NCBI GenBank assembly: GCA_965222895.1
Contig: CBDCVB010000002.1
Coordinates: forward strand, 1,302,001 to 1,366,000
Source: Bin87 sp965222895
Lineage (GTDB): Bacteria; Chloroflexota; Dehalococcoidia; Lucifugimonadales; UBA3495
Reading direction: 5' to 3'
Length of the DNA stretch: 64,000 nt
The translations under genes and the position numbers were made by a program. Each line of letters opens with the position of its first letter. Position 1 is the first letter of the stretch. The notes beneath the pieces were generated by a model. It did not search any database and was not told the origin of the DNA. It worked only from the letters and a program-made list of their open reading frames with translations. Shown piece by piece: positions 43,219-51,828 of the stretch.

Positions 43219-43366
43219 TTTTATCGATTACCAAGCCCTCTGAAACGGCTGTTTCCGGCCCATTTTGAGCAGGGAATGGCTGTTGCTGTTCTACGATTCC
43301 GTCAGTAGCTAACTGGTCGGCGAAAAACAACCGTCTCCCGCAGAGGTTCACGCCTAACTGGACTGA

Positions 43367-43635
43367 GTGGTGGGACATCTCCGGGAGCCTTTTCCCCAGA
43401 TGGCCGAACTGCTGGCGGACGCCGCGCCGGACATCCTGGCCTTCACGGTCTTCCCAGTGGCCCACTGGCAGAAACTTTGGTCCAACGACCCGGAAGGAAC
43501 GGCTGAACCGGGAGATCCGGCTTCGCAGAGCCTGCCCCGGTACGGGACGTGGTGGGCATATCCCCCAATCGACACTCGGCGCAGCGTCTGGTGGGCGCGG
43601 TGCTGGCCGAGCAGCATGACGAGTGGGCCTAACCC
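43367..43635 (+). pseudogene. IS256-family (mutator-type) transposase remnant
   Basis: Fragments in three frames resemble the C-terminus of IS256 transposases: MAELLADAAPDILAFTVFPV and AHWQKLWSNDP in one frame, RLNREIRLRR in the next, and ISPNRHSAQRLVGAVLAEQH plus DEWA then a stop in the third. It lies ~150 bp after tRNA-Ser. The 43636-43860 spacer shows nothing further. Confidence 0.7.
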
Positions 43636-43860
43636 CGTCGATACCGGCCCGTCCCGTCTCCAATCATAACATCGCAAGCAGAGCGGGCAGACCGGCGACG
43701 CCGAAGAACACCGCCACAGCCGAGGCCGTCGCTATCCCGATTACGCTCAAGACCGCGGCCAGGGGGTGCCCAATCCCTAATCGGGTGACTACTGATACTC
43801 CCGACTAGCGCCACTCCATCACCGTGCTGCCTGCCCACTGCATATTATCTTCCCTTACCG

Positions 43861-45702
43861 TTATCGCGGCCGTATGTACTCGTAACCATTGATGTTCCGC
43901 AGGTCGCGGTAACGTACGCCTTCGGACCAGGGCTGGATCCTGGGGCCAACGGGCCACACCACGTCGAAATTGTACAGCCCTATATTGGTGAGTGCGTTTT
44001 CGAACATGAAGGTGGTTACCTCGACAGCCAACTCGCGGCGCGCTGTGGAGTCGATCTCGCCCTGGTGCTGGGAAATCTTCTCGTCCAGCCACAGGTGCTC
44101 TGCACCGCTGCTCCAGACCGATTGGTGGTGCAACTTTGAGAGCTTATCGGTAAATCCCTGGCCCGGTTCCAGACGAATTCCAGCGGCGTGGCAGGTGGCA
44201 CCCTGGTACGTTCGCCCCACCAACGTAGGTCGAAGCGTGCTGTAGGGGATCTTCTGGAAATTCACGTCCACACCGATGTCGGCCCACATGGCAGCGATCG
44301 CCTCACAAGCTTCCACTTCCACCGGCGCCCCCCGCAACGAAGGCGTCAGCGTTATGCTGAATCCGTCGGGGTAGCCGGCTTCTGTCAGGAGTTGCCTGGC
44401 GCGCTCGGGGTTGTATTCCCAGCGCATTTCCGGCGGCAACCAGGTGTCTTCGTACTGACCGAACTCCCACATTACCGCCGGGCTACCATAGCCCCGCAAC
44501 AAGGTGTCAACAATGCCCTGCCGGTCGATCGCGACGGACAGTGCGTTACGAACCTTGGCCGCGTTGGCCCATTCCTCGGAGTTCAGGTCCGGATTTGCGG
44601 AAACCCAAGGCAGGTCCGGGTCGTAGCCGGGCAGCTGGTCTTCCGTGCCGATGCCCACGTGGTATTGACCGTAGAGGTTGAGCGCGGATTCTCCCCCGCC
44701 GGGCAGGCGCATCAATTCCGCGCCTTCCACCTCGACCAGCGCATCCAAAGAGTCGAAAGCACTTACGGTGGTATCCAGGTTTCCGGTCTGGAATCCGGCG
44801 ATCCGGGACGATTCTTCGGGAATTTCCCGGAAGTACATTTCGGCGAAATGCGGGGTCTTGCGCCAATGGTCTTCGACGGCCTCCATCTTCCAGAACTCGC
44901 CGGTTCTGAATTCCACCAAGTCCCAGGAACCAGTGGCGGAAATCTGCCCGTTGGCCCCTTCCGCCCCCAATTCATCGGTCTGCTTTTTACTGATGATCCA
45001 GGTTCCGGCGCCGCCCGGGCTGGTCAGAATTTCGTTGATGGGAACCTCAGACCAAGGTGCGCCGGTGTTGATTTCCACCGTGTAGTCGTCAATGGCCTTG
45101 GCGTGCCCGTCTTCGTTATTCCAAATCCCGCGGATGTTGGAGGCCCGAGCGTGCTTGGAACCCTCGGCTCCGAATTGCCGCATCCCCCAAATGACGTCCT
45201 CGGCGGTCAGTTCACCGTAACCCTTGTGGAACTGGACTCCTTCGACCAACCGGAAAGTCCAGGTCCCACCGTCTTCGGAGACTTCCCAACTTTTGGCCAA
45301 CATCGGCACGGTCATCAGGTCGCTGCTAACCGTCAAGAGCGATTCGCCGATTGGAGCGGTTTGCAGGACAAAAATCTGCGGGTTACCCGTGAGGGCGGGA
45401 TGGCCCGTGAAGGGCCCGAGTTCCTTCTGCCCAACATTGAGAGTTCCCACCGGTTGCTCCAATGAGCCCGCCGCAGAACCCTCCGGAGTAGGGATTGGAG
45501 TGGCGATAGGAACTGCCGTAGCCGCCTGCTGTTGTGGAGCAGGCTGGGCTGCAGTAGGTTCCTCCGCCTGCTGATCCGATGCCACCGGTTGGGCACCCAA
45601 TCCCTCCTCCAGCGAGGCTCCGCCGCAGGCGATGACCAAGGCCAGCAGCGCCGGCAACGCCACCAAGTGTACGACCATGGATTTTTGTGTTATTCCACGC
45701 AT
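43861..45702 (-). CDS. Peptide/nickel-type ABC transporter substrate-binding lipoprotein
   Basis: 613 residues from the ATG at 45702, with GGAGGG upstream. Residues ~1-27 form a lipoprotein signal (VALPALLALVIACGG). A Gln/Ala/Pro-rich linker leads to a SBP_bac_5 domain: SWEVSEDGGTWTFRLVEGVQ, FHKGYGELTAEDVIWGMRQF, TPHFAEMYFREIPEES, NALSVAIDRQGIVDTLLRGY and NPERARQLLTEAGYPDGFSI. It would capture an oligopeptide or similar solute outside the membrane for an ABC importer. No permease or ATPase genes are adjacent. A paralogue's C-terminal stump lies immediately upstream. Confidence 0.9.
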   Translation of the reverse strand: MRGITQKSMVVHLVALPALLALVIACGGASLEEGLGAQPVASDQQAEEPTAAQPAPQQQAATAVPIATPIPTPEGSAAGSLEQPVGTLNVGQKELGPFTGHPALTGNPQIFVLQTAPIGESLLTVSSDLMTVPMLAKSWEVSEDGGTWTFRLVEGVQFHKGYGELTAEDVIWGMRQFGAEGSKHARASNIRGIWNNEDGHAKAIDDYTVEINTGAPWSEVPINEILTSPGGAGTWIISKKQTDELGAEGANGQISATGSWDLVEFRTGEFWKMEAVEDHWRKTPHFAEMYFREIPEESSRIAGFQTGNLDTTVSAFDSLDALVEVEGAELMRLPGGGESALNLYGQYHVGIGTEDQLPGYDPDLPWVSANPDLNSEEWANAAKVRNALSVAIDRQGIVDTLLRGYGSPAVMWEFGQYEDTWLPPEMRWEYNPERARQLLTEAGYPDGFSITLTPSLRGAPVEVEACEAIAAMWADIGVDVNFQKIPYSTLRPTLVGRTYQGATCHAAGIRLEPGQGFTDKLSKLHHQSVWSSGAEHLWLDEKISQHQGEIDSTARRELAVEVTTFMFENALTNIGLYNFDVVWPVGPRIQPWSEGVRYRDLRNINGYEYIRPR

Positions 45703-45747
45703 TAAGACACCCTCCTCTGATCTACGGCCGAGGTTCAAAGCCAAATC

Positions 45748-46012
45748 CTATTGGCACCGGTGCTTGATGTACTCGGAGCCGTCCATTTGCCGGACGTCGC
45801 TGGTCCGGACGTGTTCGGTCCAGGGTTAGATGCGCCGGCACACGGGCCAGATCGCATCGATGTGGTAGTAGGTGAGGTTGGTCAGCGCGTTGTCAAGCAG
45901 GATTTGGCCGATTTCACGCTCGACAGCTTTGCTCTTCGCGGGGTCTAACCCGGCCATCGCCCTCCGCATCGCGTCGTCAGACCATTGGAGTTACAACCCG
46001 CGGTTGAAATGC
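45748..46012 (-). pseudogene. C-terminal remnant of a second substrate-binding protein
   Basis: Reading toward 45748 it gives LDNALTNLTYYHIDAIWPVC, a TAA, then PWTEHVRTSDVRQMDGSEYI and a TAG. This parallels the C-terminus of the intact neighbour (ENALTNIGLYNFDVVWPVG, then PWSEGVRYRDLRNINGYEYI). An internal stop and missing upstream part show that a tandem paralogue has decayed. Confidence 0.75.
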
Positions 46013-46896
46013 AGTGATCTGACCGGATTGGTCCCTTAATACCGTAGGGCAACTGGACGTACTGTCTCCAGCCACCGCCTCAGACAGAGCATCTAAACAT
46101 CCCTGAAAGGAGAATCAGATGCCACCTACCCGCAACGCGCATCTTACCATAGGCCCCTCCCGCCCTCCAATGTACTACAGCGTATCCACCTTCATCGAGG
46201 CCTTCGAGCGGATGGATTGGAGGACTCAGGGCTTTTCGATTATCGGAACGTAGCGGCCAAATGAGCTGCCGACAGTGTTGGTCGCTACGGCTACGAGATT
46301 GCCACGCTGCGCTCGCAATGACATTCGGGGACAATCGAAAGACCCTGCACCGTACCTACCTTCATCGACGCCGTCGAGCAGATGGATTGGAGAATTGCCG
46401 GGTGCTGGATCGGGAGATCCGCGCCCTGGGCTACTAGTGCAGCTATTCGACGAACTGCGGGCGTTATTACGCCCTCAAAACGAGCATGCTGGGGCTGGGT
46501 ACGCCCGGAGGTGACCGCCAACTTTTGATCGAGGACCAGGATCGCGGTGCACGAGCAGGCGGCAGACTTTTCTCCACCTGGCCAGGCGTTGGGAGGAAGT
46601 CCAGCGGAGATGTCGAACTGTGCTCCAGGCACGGTGGCAGGATTGATCGGGAGCGGCCCATCTGTTTCTCACCGGCCTACCGACGTACATCCGTACATCT
46701 CAAATCGGCTTCAATTTGGGTCGCGTGGTATACTGTCATTGGTGACGGTATTCCAAGTTCCCTCATTCGCTCCTTGGCTACTTAGCTCACCCTCCGGTTC
46801 CTCGTCAGTTCCCCTTTGGACCTCCTAAGAACCATTCCGGTTCTTACTATGGTGGCCCAGACTACCTGTCAACCATCTAATGAAAAGGGGTCACAA
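46013..46896. other. Low-information region with a small ORF and duplicated fragments
   Basis: An ATG at 46119 behind AAAGGAG opens a 44-codon ORF ending at 46253 (contains STFIEAFERMDWRTQGFS). A similar stretch (PTFIDAVEQMDWRI) recurs without a start near 46356-46400, so one seems a decayed duplicate of the other. Between them lies half of an R2 repeat. The rest, to the zinc-ribbon gene, shows no supportable gene. Confidence 0.4.
46275..46330. repeat. Half copy of the R2 palindromic repeat
   Basis: TTGGTCGCTACGGCTACGAG, ATTGCCACGCTGCGCTCGCA and ATGACATTC correspond to the right half of the copies at 3361 and 38472. Confidence 0.7.
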
Positions 46897-47211
46897 ATGA
46901 CTAACGAGGACCGAACCCTCTCCTGTAACGAGTGCGGTCAATCCTTCATCTTCAGCGCTGATGATCAGGCGTACCACGCTGAAAAGGGCTACACCAACGA
47001 GCCCAAGCGTTGCCCAGACTGCCGCCGGGCCAAGCGAGCCCAGCGCAACGACGACGGCTTCGATAGAGGCGGTCGGGAAATGCACCCGGTCGTTTGCGCC
47101 GAGTGCGGCAAGGACACCACGGTGCCTTTCCTGCCCAGAGGCGACCGCCCGGTTTACTGTAGCGACTGCTTCAGACGACAAGGCACGCCGGCAAATACGG
47201 GCAGATACTAG
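46897..47211 (+). CDS. Small double zinc-ribbon protein (CxxC-x17-CxxC type)
   Basis: 104 residues from ATG 46897 with AAAAGGGG upstream. The N-terminal module is CNECGQSFIFSADDQAYHAE with a second pair in CPDC (treble-clef-like zinc-ribbon). The C-terminal module is exactly CAEC-x17-CSDC, with TTVPFLPRGDRPVYC nearly identical to the N-terminal ribbon of the DEAD-box helicase at 30377. These proteins probably bind nucleic acid, but no role is established. An IS630 element begins at its stop codon. Confidence 0.85.
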   Translation: MTNEDRTLSCNECGQSFIFSADDQAYHAEKGYTNEPKRCPDCRRAKRAQRNDDGFDRGGREMHPVVCAECGKDTTVPFLPRGDRPVYCSDCFRRQGTPANTGRY

Positions 47212-48430
47212 TAGTTCAACATCTTTGAATTGATGGATACAGGGACTTCAATTTGATGCGGGCGTCCGCGGTGGTGAAGCGCCAGTCCACCCGTATTGCG
47301 TCCTGGTTGCGCTGCTGCTGCCACGCTGCCACCTCCCGCCGCAGGACGCTTTGGTCCGGTATGCGCCGGTCCAGGCATTGGCGGACCATCACCCCGATTT
47401 CGATCTCGGCCATGTCCAGCCAACTGCCCTGCTTGGGCGTGTAGTGAATCTCCAACCGTTCGGCGATGCGCCGCGCTTCCGCCGGCTCGAACGCCTCGTA
47501 CAGCGAGGCTGGATGATGGGTGTTCAAATTGTCCATCACCAGCACGATCCGGTCTTGGTCCGGGTAGTCCTCGTCCATCAGTTGCTTGACCACCCGAGCC
47601 CAATCTACTTTGGTACGCCGGTCCGTAACTTCCACCCGGCGCCACCCCGCCAGCGGCGCGAACAACCTGAACCGGTTGCTCACCCCGTTGCGCTGGTATT
47701 CGTAATCGTAGGTCTGGGCCGCCCCAGGCCGCGACGGGCGGGGCGGACGGGTCGCGCTTACCTGCGGCTTGCTGGTCTCGTCCAGGCACACCAGCACTTC
47801 GTTGTCTCCATAGGCGCGATGATAGACTCCAGCACGTCTTCCATCGCGCACACGAACTCGGCGCTGCCCTGGGGCGGGATGCACCAGCATTCTTTCAGCC
47901 AAGGCTTGGGTTCGTTTTTTTGAGCGTCTGGCGCACCGTTTCAGGGCTGATGCTCTCCACTATCTCCCGTTCTACCAACCGGTCGGCCAACAACTTCAGC
48001 GTCCAACTGGCCCGACCCTCGGGCGGTTCTCCGCAGGCCAGGGCAATCAGATGGGCTTCCCCCTGACCGTCCAACCGCTTCTGCCTCCGGTTCAGTTGCT
48101 CCTTGCGCCCCAAGGCCCGCTCCAGACCCTCTGCCACGCAGCGGCGGCGCACCCGTTCCACCGTCGCCCGGCCAATCTGGCAGGCCCCCGTCCCCTTGCT
48201 CCTCATCACTCAACAGCAGGATGCGGGCGTGGGTCTGCAGCAGGATGCGGGCGTGGGTCTGCCGGTAGGCCGCCGCCCGCCCTCTCATTACCATTGCCTT
48301 CAATTCCTCCCGCTCCTCCACGCTCAGTTTGACCCGGTACTTCTTCTCCATCACTCACTCCCCGCACCTTATTCTTTAGCTCCTTTAATTCACCTCATTA
48401 TCAATCAGTTCAAAGCTGTTGGACTACTAG
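47208..48430 (-). mobile_element. IS630-family insertion sequence, copy 2
   Basis: Inverted ends CTAGTAGTTCAACATCTTTG and (inverted) CTAGTAGTCCAACAGCTTTG, similar over ~30 bp, with CTAG at both borders. Its right border CTAG is also the left border of the 141-bp miniature element, so one inserted next to or into the other. A fragment of the same element type is at 15482-15606. Confidence 0.85.
47216..48354 (-). pseudogene. IS630-family transposase, frameshifted
   Basis: It starts MMEKKYRVKLSVEEREELKA, then loses phase after a tandem duplication of a ~24-bp unit (GTCTGCAGCAGGATGCGGGC) near 48230-48265. HTH fragments continue in another frame (ACQIGRATVERVRRRCVAEG). The DDE core follows in a third: VLVCLDETSKPQVSATRPPR, IVLVMDNLNTHHPASLYEAF and HYTPKQGSWLDMAEIEIGVM. 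Besides the A-run shift common to this family there are at least two disabling shifts. Confidence 0.8.
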
Positions 48431-48568
48431 TATTACAACGACGGGTTATTGTGGCGCTTCGGAAACGCTTCGTAAGGCGGGTCTGCTGCGATAGCTGGCG
48501 GGCGCAAATCTAAGAAGGGAACGAATGGGCATCAGAGGTCGCACCTCGAATGCGTCGTTGTAATACTA
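48428..48568. mobile_element. IS630/Tc1-type MITE, copy 2
   Basis: Perfect 16-bp inverted ends TAGTATTACAACGACG and CGTCGTTGTAATACTA enclose 141 bp without a gene. The internal sequence CGGAAACGCTTCG recalls CGGAAATCGCTTCG of copy 1 (15246-15396). Confidence 0.8.
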
Positions 48569-48583
48569 GGATCCCGTACGAAG

Positions 48584-48618
48584 AAAGGGGGGAAGCGTGG
48601 AATGCGCCTCCCCCTTTC
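48584..48618. terminator. Terminator-like hairpin
   Basis: AAAGGGGGGAAGCG and CGCCTCCCCCTTT can pair (imperfectly at the loop side). No clear gene ends directly before it, so its origin is unclear. Confidence 0.4.
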
Positions 48619-48696
48619 ACATCCAAACGCAAAAGCAGGAGAAAAGCGATGATACTATGGCCTTTTGGCTAACAAGTTCACAAGCTTTCGCAAGAG

Positions 48697-48969
48697 TTGC
48701 GCCGTGAGTTGCTCAACAAATTTAGTATTGCGTCGGAGGATGCCGGGGCGATGCGCTACGTGGCTAAACGAGGCAGGCCTGGCACCGGGCACGTCAACCG
48801 GGTGTTCATCTTCAATCCGGCCATGCTTTCTCATCTGGAGTTAGCGTCAGCCAACTATGAAAACCTGACGACTCTGAAGAAGGGTCTGCTCTTCACCGGG
48901 CACATCATGAAGGGCCACGAAACCTCGAAAGCAAACTTGGTCGTTCTCTCAGATCAACGCGCCTTGTAA
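48697..48969 (+). CDS. Hypothetical protein fragment, 90 residues
   Basis: Open from TTG 48697 (stop in frame at 48670) to TAA 48967-48969, immediately before the IS5 left end. It has an ordinary protein composition (SIASEDAGAMRYVAKRGRPG, HVNRVFIFNPAMLSHLELAS). No family recognised. The absence of a good start and the abutting IS suggest that it may be the remains of a longer gene. Confidence 0.4.
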   Translation: MRRELLNKFSIASEDAGAMRYVAKRGRPGTGHVNRVFIFNPAMLSHLELASANYENLTTLKKGLLFTGHIMKGHETSKANLVVLSDQRAL

Positions 48970-49939
48970 GAGCCTATCCTAATAACCCTGCGGCTCTGAG
49001 GGTGATGAGAGCACAGGCGAAATGCAGGAAGGCGATGTAGTGCTCGGGGGCCTTGTCCCAGCGCACCAGAATGCGTCGAAACCGGTTCAGCCAACTGTGG
49101 GTGCGTTCCACCACCCAGCGCCGCGCCTTGAACCCGGCTGCCCGCTTGATCGCCTTTGCCTCCTCGCCCCGACTGCGGATGTGGGCGGTGAAGCCAAACT
49201 CTGCCAACGTGCGGCGAACCTCGCCATAGTCGTAGACCTTGTCCAGGCACATGCCCTGGGGAGTCTCCGGACCCGGCGTCGGTCGCGGTATCGGCACACT
49301 GTCCAAGGTCGCCCGTACCAGCTTCATGTCGTGGCGGTTGGCTCCGTCCACCGCCAGCCCCACCGGAATGCCCCGGGCTTCGGCCAACAGGCGGCGCTTG
49401 ACCCCGCTCTGACCCCGGTCGGTGGGATTGGGCCCGGTTTTTCCCCCGCCCAGGGGCGCTTTGGTCAGCGCCCCGTCCCTGCTCAGCCAACTCCAGTCCA
49501 GCCCCGGCAATTCATCGAACCGTTCCAGACCCTCCCGCCACAACTCCAGGAACACCCCGGCCGCGGTCCATTCCTGAAAGCGCAGATGGGCCGTGGAGCC
49601 GGAACAGCTGCCGGTGGCATCCAGGGCTTTCCACTGACCGCCGGTGCGCAGCACGTAGCAGATGCCGTCGGCGCAGGTGCGGTCGGGAACTCGGGGCCGG
49701 CCCCCGCCCAGGGGATGGGTATTCACATGCTGGGGGATCAGGGGCGCCAGCACTTCCCAAAGCTGGTCGGAAACCCGGAAAGCGCCGGTGGTGGGATTGG
49801 TTCTGTTGGTTGGGCCGTCCCGCTGCGGTCGGGACGGCTTGGCATCATTCGCTTTGGTCATTCCTCAACCATAGCCGCAACCCGGTCCAGCTGCCTTTTC
49901 CTGCTCATGCGGGTTTTTATCGGTTTTTAGGATAGGCTC
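48970..49939 (-). mobile_element. IS5-family insertion sequence, intact
   Basis: Inverted ends GAGCCTATCCTAA and (inverted) GAGCCTATCCTAAAA bound 970 bp. TAA lies to the left and TTA to the right. One full transposase gene is inside. Confidence 0.88.
48974..49861 (-). CDS. IS5-family transposase
   Basis: 295 residues in one uninterrupted frame. The N-terminal DUF4096-like part is FRVSDQLWEVLAPLIPQHVN and GICYVLRTGGQWKALD. The DDE residues lie in WLSRDGALTKAPLGGGKTGP, GLAVDGANRHDMKLV, LDKVYDYGEVRRTLAEFGF and WVVERTHSWLNRFRRILVRW. The gene ends four bases inside the element's left border. It looks active. Confidence 0.9.
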   Translation of the reverse strand: MTKANDAKPSRPQRDGPTNRTNPTTGAFRVSDQLWEVLAPLIPQHVNTHPLGGGRPRVPDRTCADGICYVLRTGGQWKALDATGSCSGSTAHLRFQEWTAAGVFLELWREGLERFDELPGLDWSWLSRDGALTKAPLGGGKTGPNPTDRGQSGVKRRLLAEARGIPVGLAVDGANRHDMKLVRATLDSVPIPRPTPGPETPQGMCLDKVYDYGEVRRTLAEFGFTAHIRSRGEEAKAIKRAAGFKARRWVVERTHSWLNRFRRILVRWDKAPEHYIAFLHFACALITLRAAGLLG

Positions 49940-50329
49940 TTAGGACATCAAAAGTAAATGTCGTGATGCTTCGATATCTGCAAATTTATACAAGGGCGAA
50001 GCATCATGAGACCAACCGCCATATCATTCTTGGACATAGCTAGCTTGGTGCAAATGGGCTTCAAGTTACTGATTCTGCAGGATTGCTGGCAGGAAATATG
50101 GGCTTTGGTCCCTGGTTAAGGCCGTGCGTTAATAGCGCGATGGCCGCCAACCACGGATAGGTGGTACCGATTGTCCGCGAGCCCATACCGACCAGTGGTT
50201 GGTCGCACACGCTCGAAAAGCATCGGCAGCAAACGGAGTTGCCCAGCAGCGTTTTCGAGAAACGCGGTTAGCCTTGTGGCGGAGGCATGATGTGGGAAGT
50301 GCCCGCCGAGCGGAGTGGTTGTTGAGCAA
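49940..50329. other. Region without supportable gene
   Basis: About 390 bp. GATGCTTCG and CGAAGCATC form an inverted pair at 49971-50007, and an ATG at 50006 opens a 37-codon ORF without a convincing ribosome site. No homology recognised. Confidence 0.4.
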
Positions 50330-50895
50330 GACCTACCCCTCCTGTCCTGCGATACCGACCAGTCCTACTACACCGACGAGCAGTCGGTGCTCCCGTGGCC
50401 CTCAGCGAGTGGCTGCCCTCTGACGATCTGGCCTATTTCGTCTCCGAGGTGGTGGGCCAGATGGACTTGTCGGACATCACGGCCCGCCGGGGACGGGGAG
50501 CAACAGGCCGAATTGAAGGCGGCGGTGCAGGGATTGCCGTCGCAAGCAGGCATCGACTCATCCAACTGGAAATGGAAGGCGGTCCGCCGGAATGTGCAGC
50601 ACGGCTTCGCGTTGGCGCTGAGCCGGAGTAGTTGTCTGAACCACCCGCACCGCTTGGGATTTGTGCTGAAACGGTCCAAGAAACGTTTGCGCAAGGGCGG
50701 ACCGAGTGCGGCGTTATGCTTTTATGGCGGAATATCGCGCGCTGACGGCAGCGGCGCGACGGACGTGAGCCAAGATATTCTTCGCCGACGAGGCCCGTTT
50801 CCGAGCAGATGGCGACTTGAGGGGCAATGGGTTCTCAAGGGGGAACCAGCCCTAGTGGACTCCAACCGCACCGCCATCGGAAGGCTGAAGATGGG
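50330..50895 (+). pseudogene. Transposase debris (IS1182-like start joined to IS630-like body)
   Basis: CDTDQSYYTDEQSVLPWP and, in another frame, EWLPSDDLAYFVSEVVGQMD resemble the N-terminus of IS1182-type transposases. From 50490 the text is IS630-like: AELKAAVQGLPSQAGIDSSN, RSSCLNHPHRLGFVLKRSKK, then EARFRADGDLRGQWVLKGEP and ALVDSNRT in shifted frames. Both are incomplete. The stretch to 51250 shows nothing further that I can name. Confidence 0.65.
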
Positions 50896-51252
50896 CAGCC
50901 GATGCAACAGCCACGCCAATGACTGCCCCCGTCTTCTACCTCCTGAACATTGGCCGCAAGGTCTGGTTGCCGGACCATCACCGGAGATGACGCACTCTCA
51001 AACCATTCACAGGACGCTTCCGCACCGACTATTTCCTACGCAAATACAACATTACGCCCATTGGCATACCGGCGTGGGTCAGTAACAATAGATACATAAC
51101 GGCAGCGGGCGGTGGTCAGGGTGTTTGACGAAGGGAGGCGGCGACTACCCGGTATGCCTACCAGCGCGCTTCATGGGGCCATGAGAATTCGGCGGCCCAG
51201 CCTCGAAGCGTCCCCGGGATCTGAATTCCCCCGAGTGCTCCAGCGTGGCGCG

Positions 51253-51351
51253 CCGGAAGTTTCACCCAGTACCGATCATCCACACGGGCTCCGGGCAAGG
51301 TCCCGCGAAAGGTTCAGGTTTCTACACCACGGACCGCGCCCGTAACCAGTA
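51253..51351 (+). pseudogene. FmdB-family zinc-ribbon protein remnant
   Basis: One frame reads RKFHPVPIIHTGSG, then KGSGFYTTDRARNQ and a stop, matching RVFHAVPVIYKGSGFYTTDY of the gene at 4075. Only the part after the zinc ribbon is left. Confidence 0.6.
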
Positions 51352-51454
51352 ACCCGGTCGGCACAGGATGGCGAGATTGTCCACTACCCGACCAAACTTA
51401 TCATCCACAAACCACAACATTAAACCACAACATTCCAACCCAGGGAGGCACTCA

Positions 51455-51745
51455 GTGTCCAGTTTTACACCGCTAGGCGAGCGAATCGTCATCAAGCCGA
51501 TCGAACAGGAAACCCAAACCCGGGGCGGCATCCTGCTCCCCGACACCGCCAAGGAAAAGCCCCAGGAGGGCGAGGTCATCGCCGTTGGCTCGGGCCGCGT
51601 CGCTGACGACGGCTCCCGCATCGCCATGGAACTTGCCATCGGCGACAAGGTCATCTACTCCAAATACGCCGGCACTGAATATGATCACGACGATGATGAG
51701 TACCTGATCATGCGCGAATCCGACGTCCTGGCCAAACTGGGCTAG
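51455..51745 (+). CDS. groES: Co-chaperonin GroES
   Basis: 96 residues from GTG 51455 with GGGAGG 8 bp upstream. It shows TPLGERIVIKPIEQETQTRG, the mobile loop GGILLPDTAKEKPQEG, the EVIAVGSGR roof hairpin and VIYSKYAGTEY. It caps the GroEL ring during folding. groEL follows after 83 bp. No CIRCE-type inverted repeat is visible upstream, only ACCACAACATT repeated twice. Confidence 0.96.
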   Translation: MSSFTPLGERIVIKPIEQETQTRGGILLPDTAKEKPQEGEVIAVGSGRVADDGSRIAMELAIGDKVIYSKYAGTEYDHDDDEYLIMRESDVLAKLG

Positions 51746-51828
51746 GCGTTCCGTTCCAACTCCTGAACTCTCGTACGCACACCAATCCACCCCCAATAGC
51801 GCACACTCCAAACGAGGAGAACCCCGCA

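Noticed and set aside
44188..45465. Long plus-strand ORF opposite the substrate-binding protein
   Set aside because: Shadow of a clear lipoprotein gene; no motif or ribosome site of its own.
51360..51454. CIRCE operator upstream of groES
   Set aside because: No TTAGCACTC-N9-GAGTGCTAA-like inverted repeat; only ACCACAACATT occurs twice in tandem.
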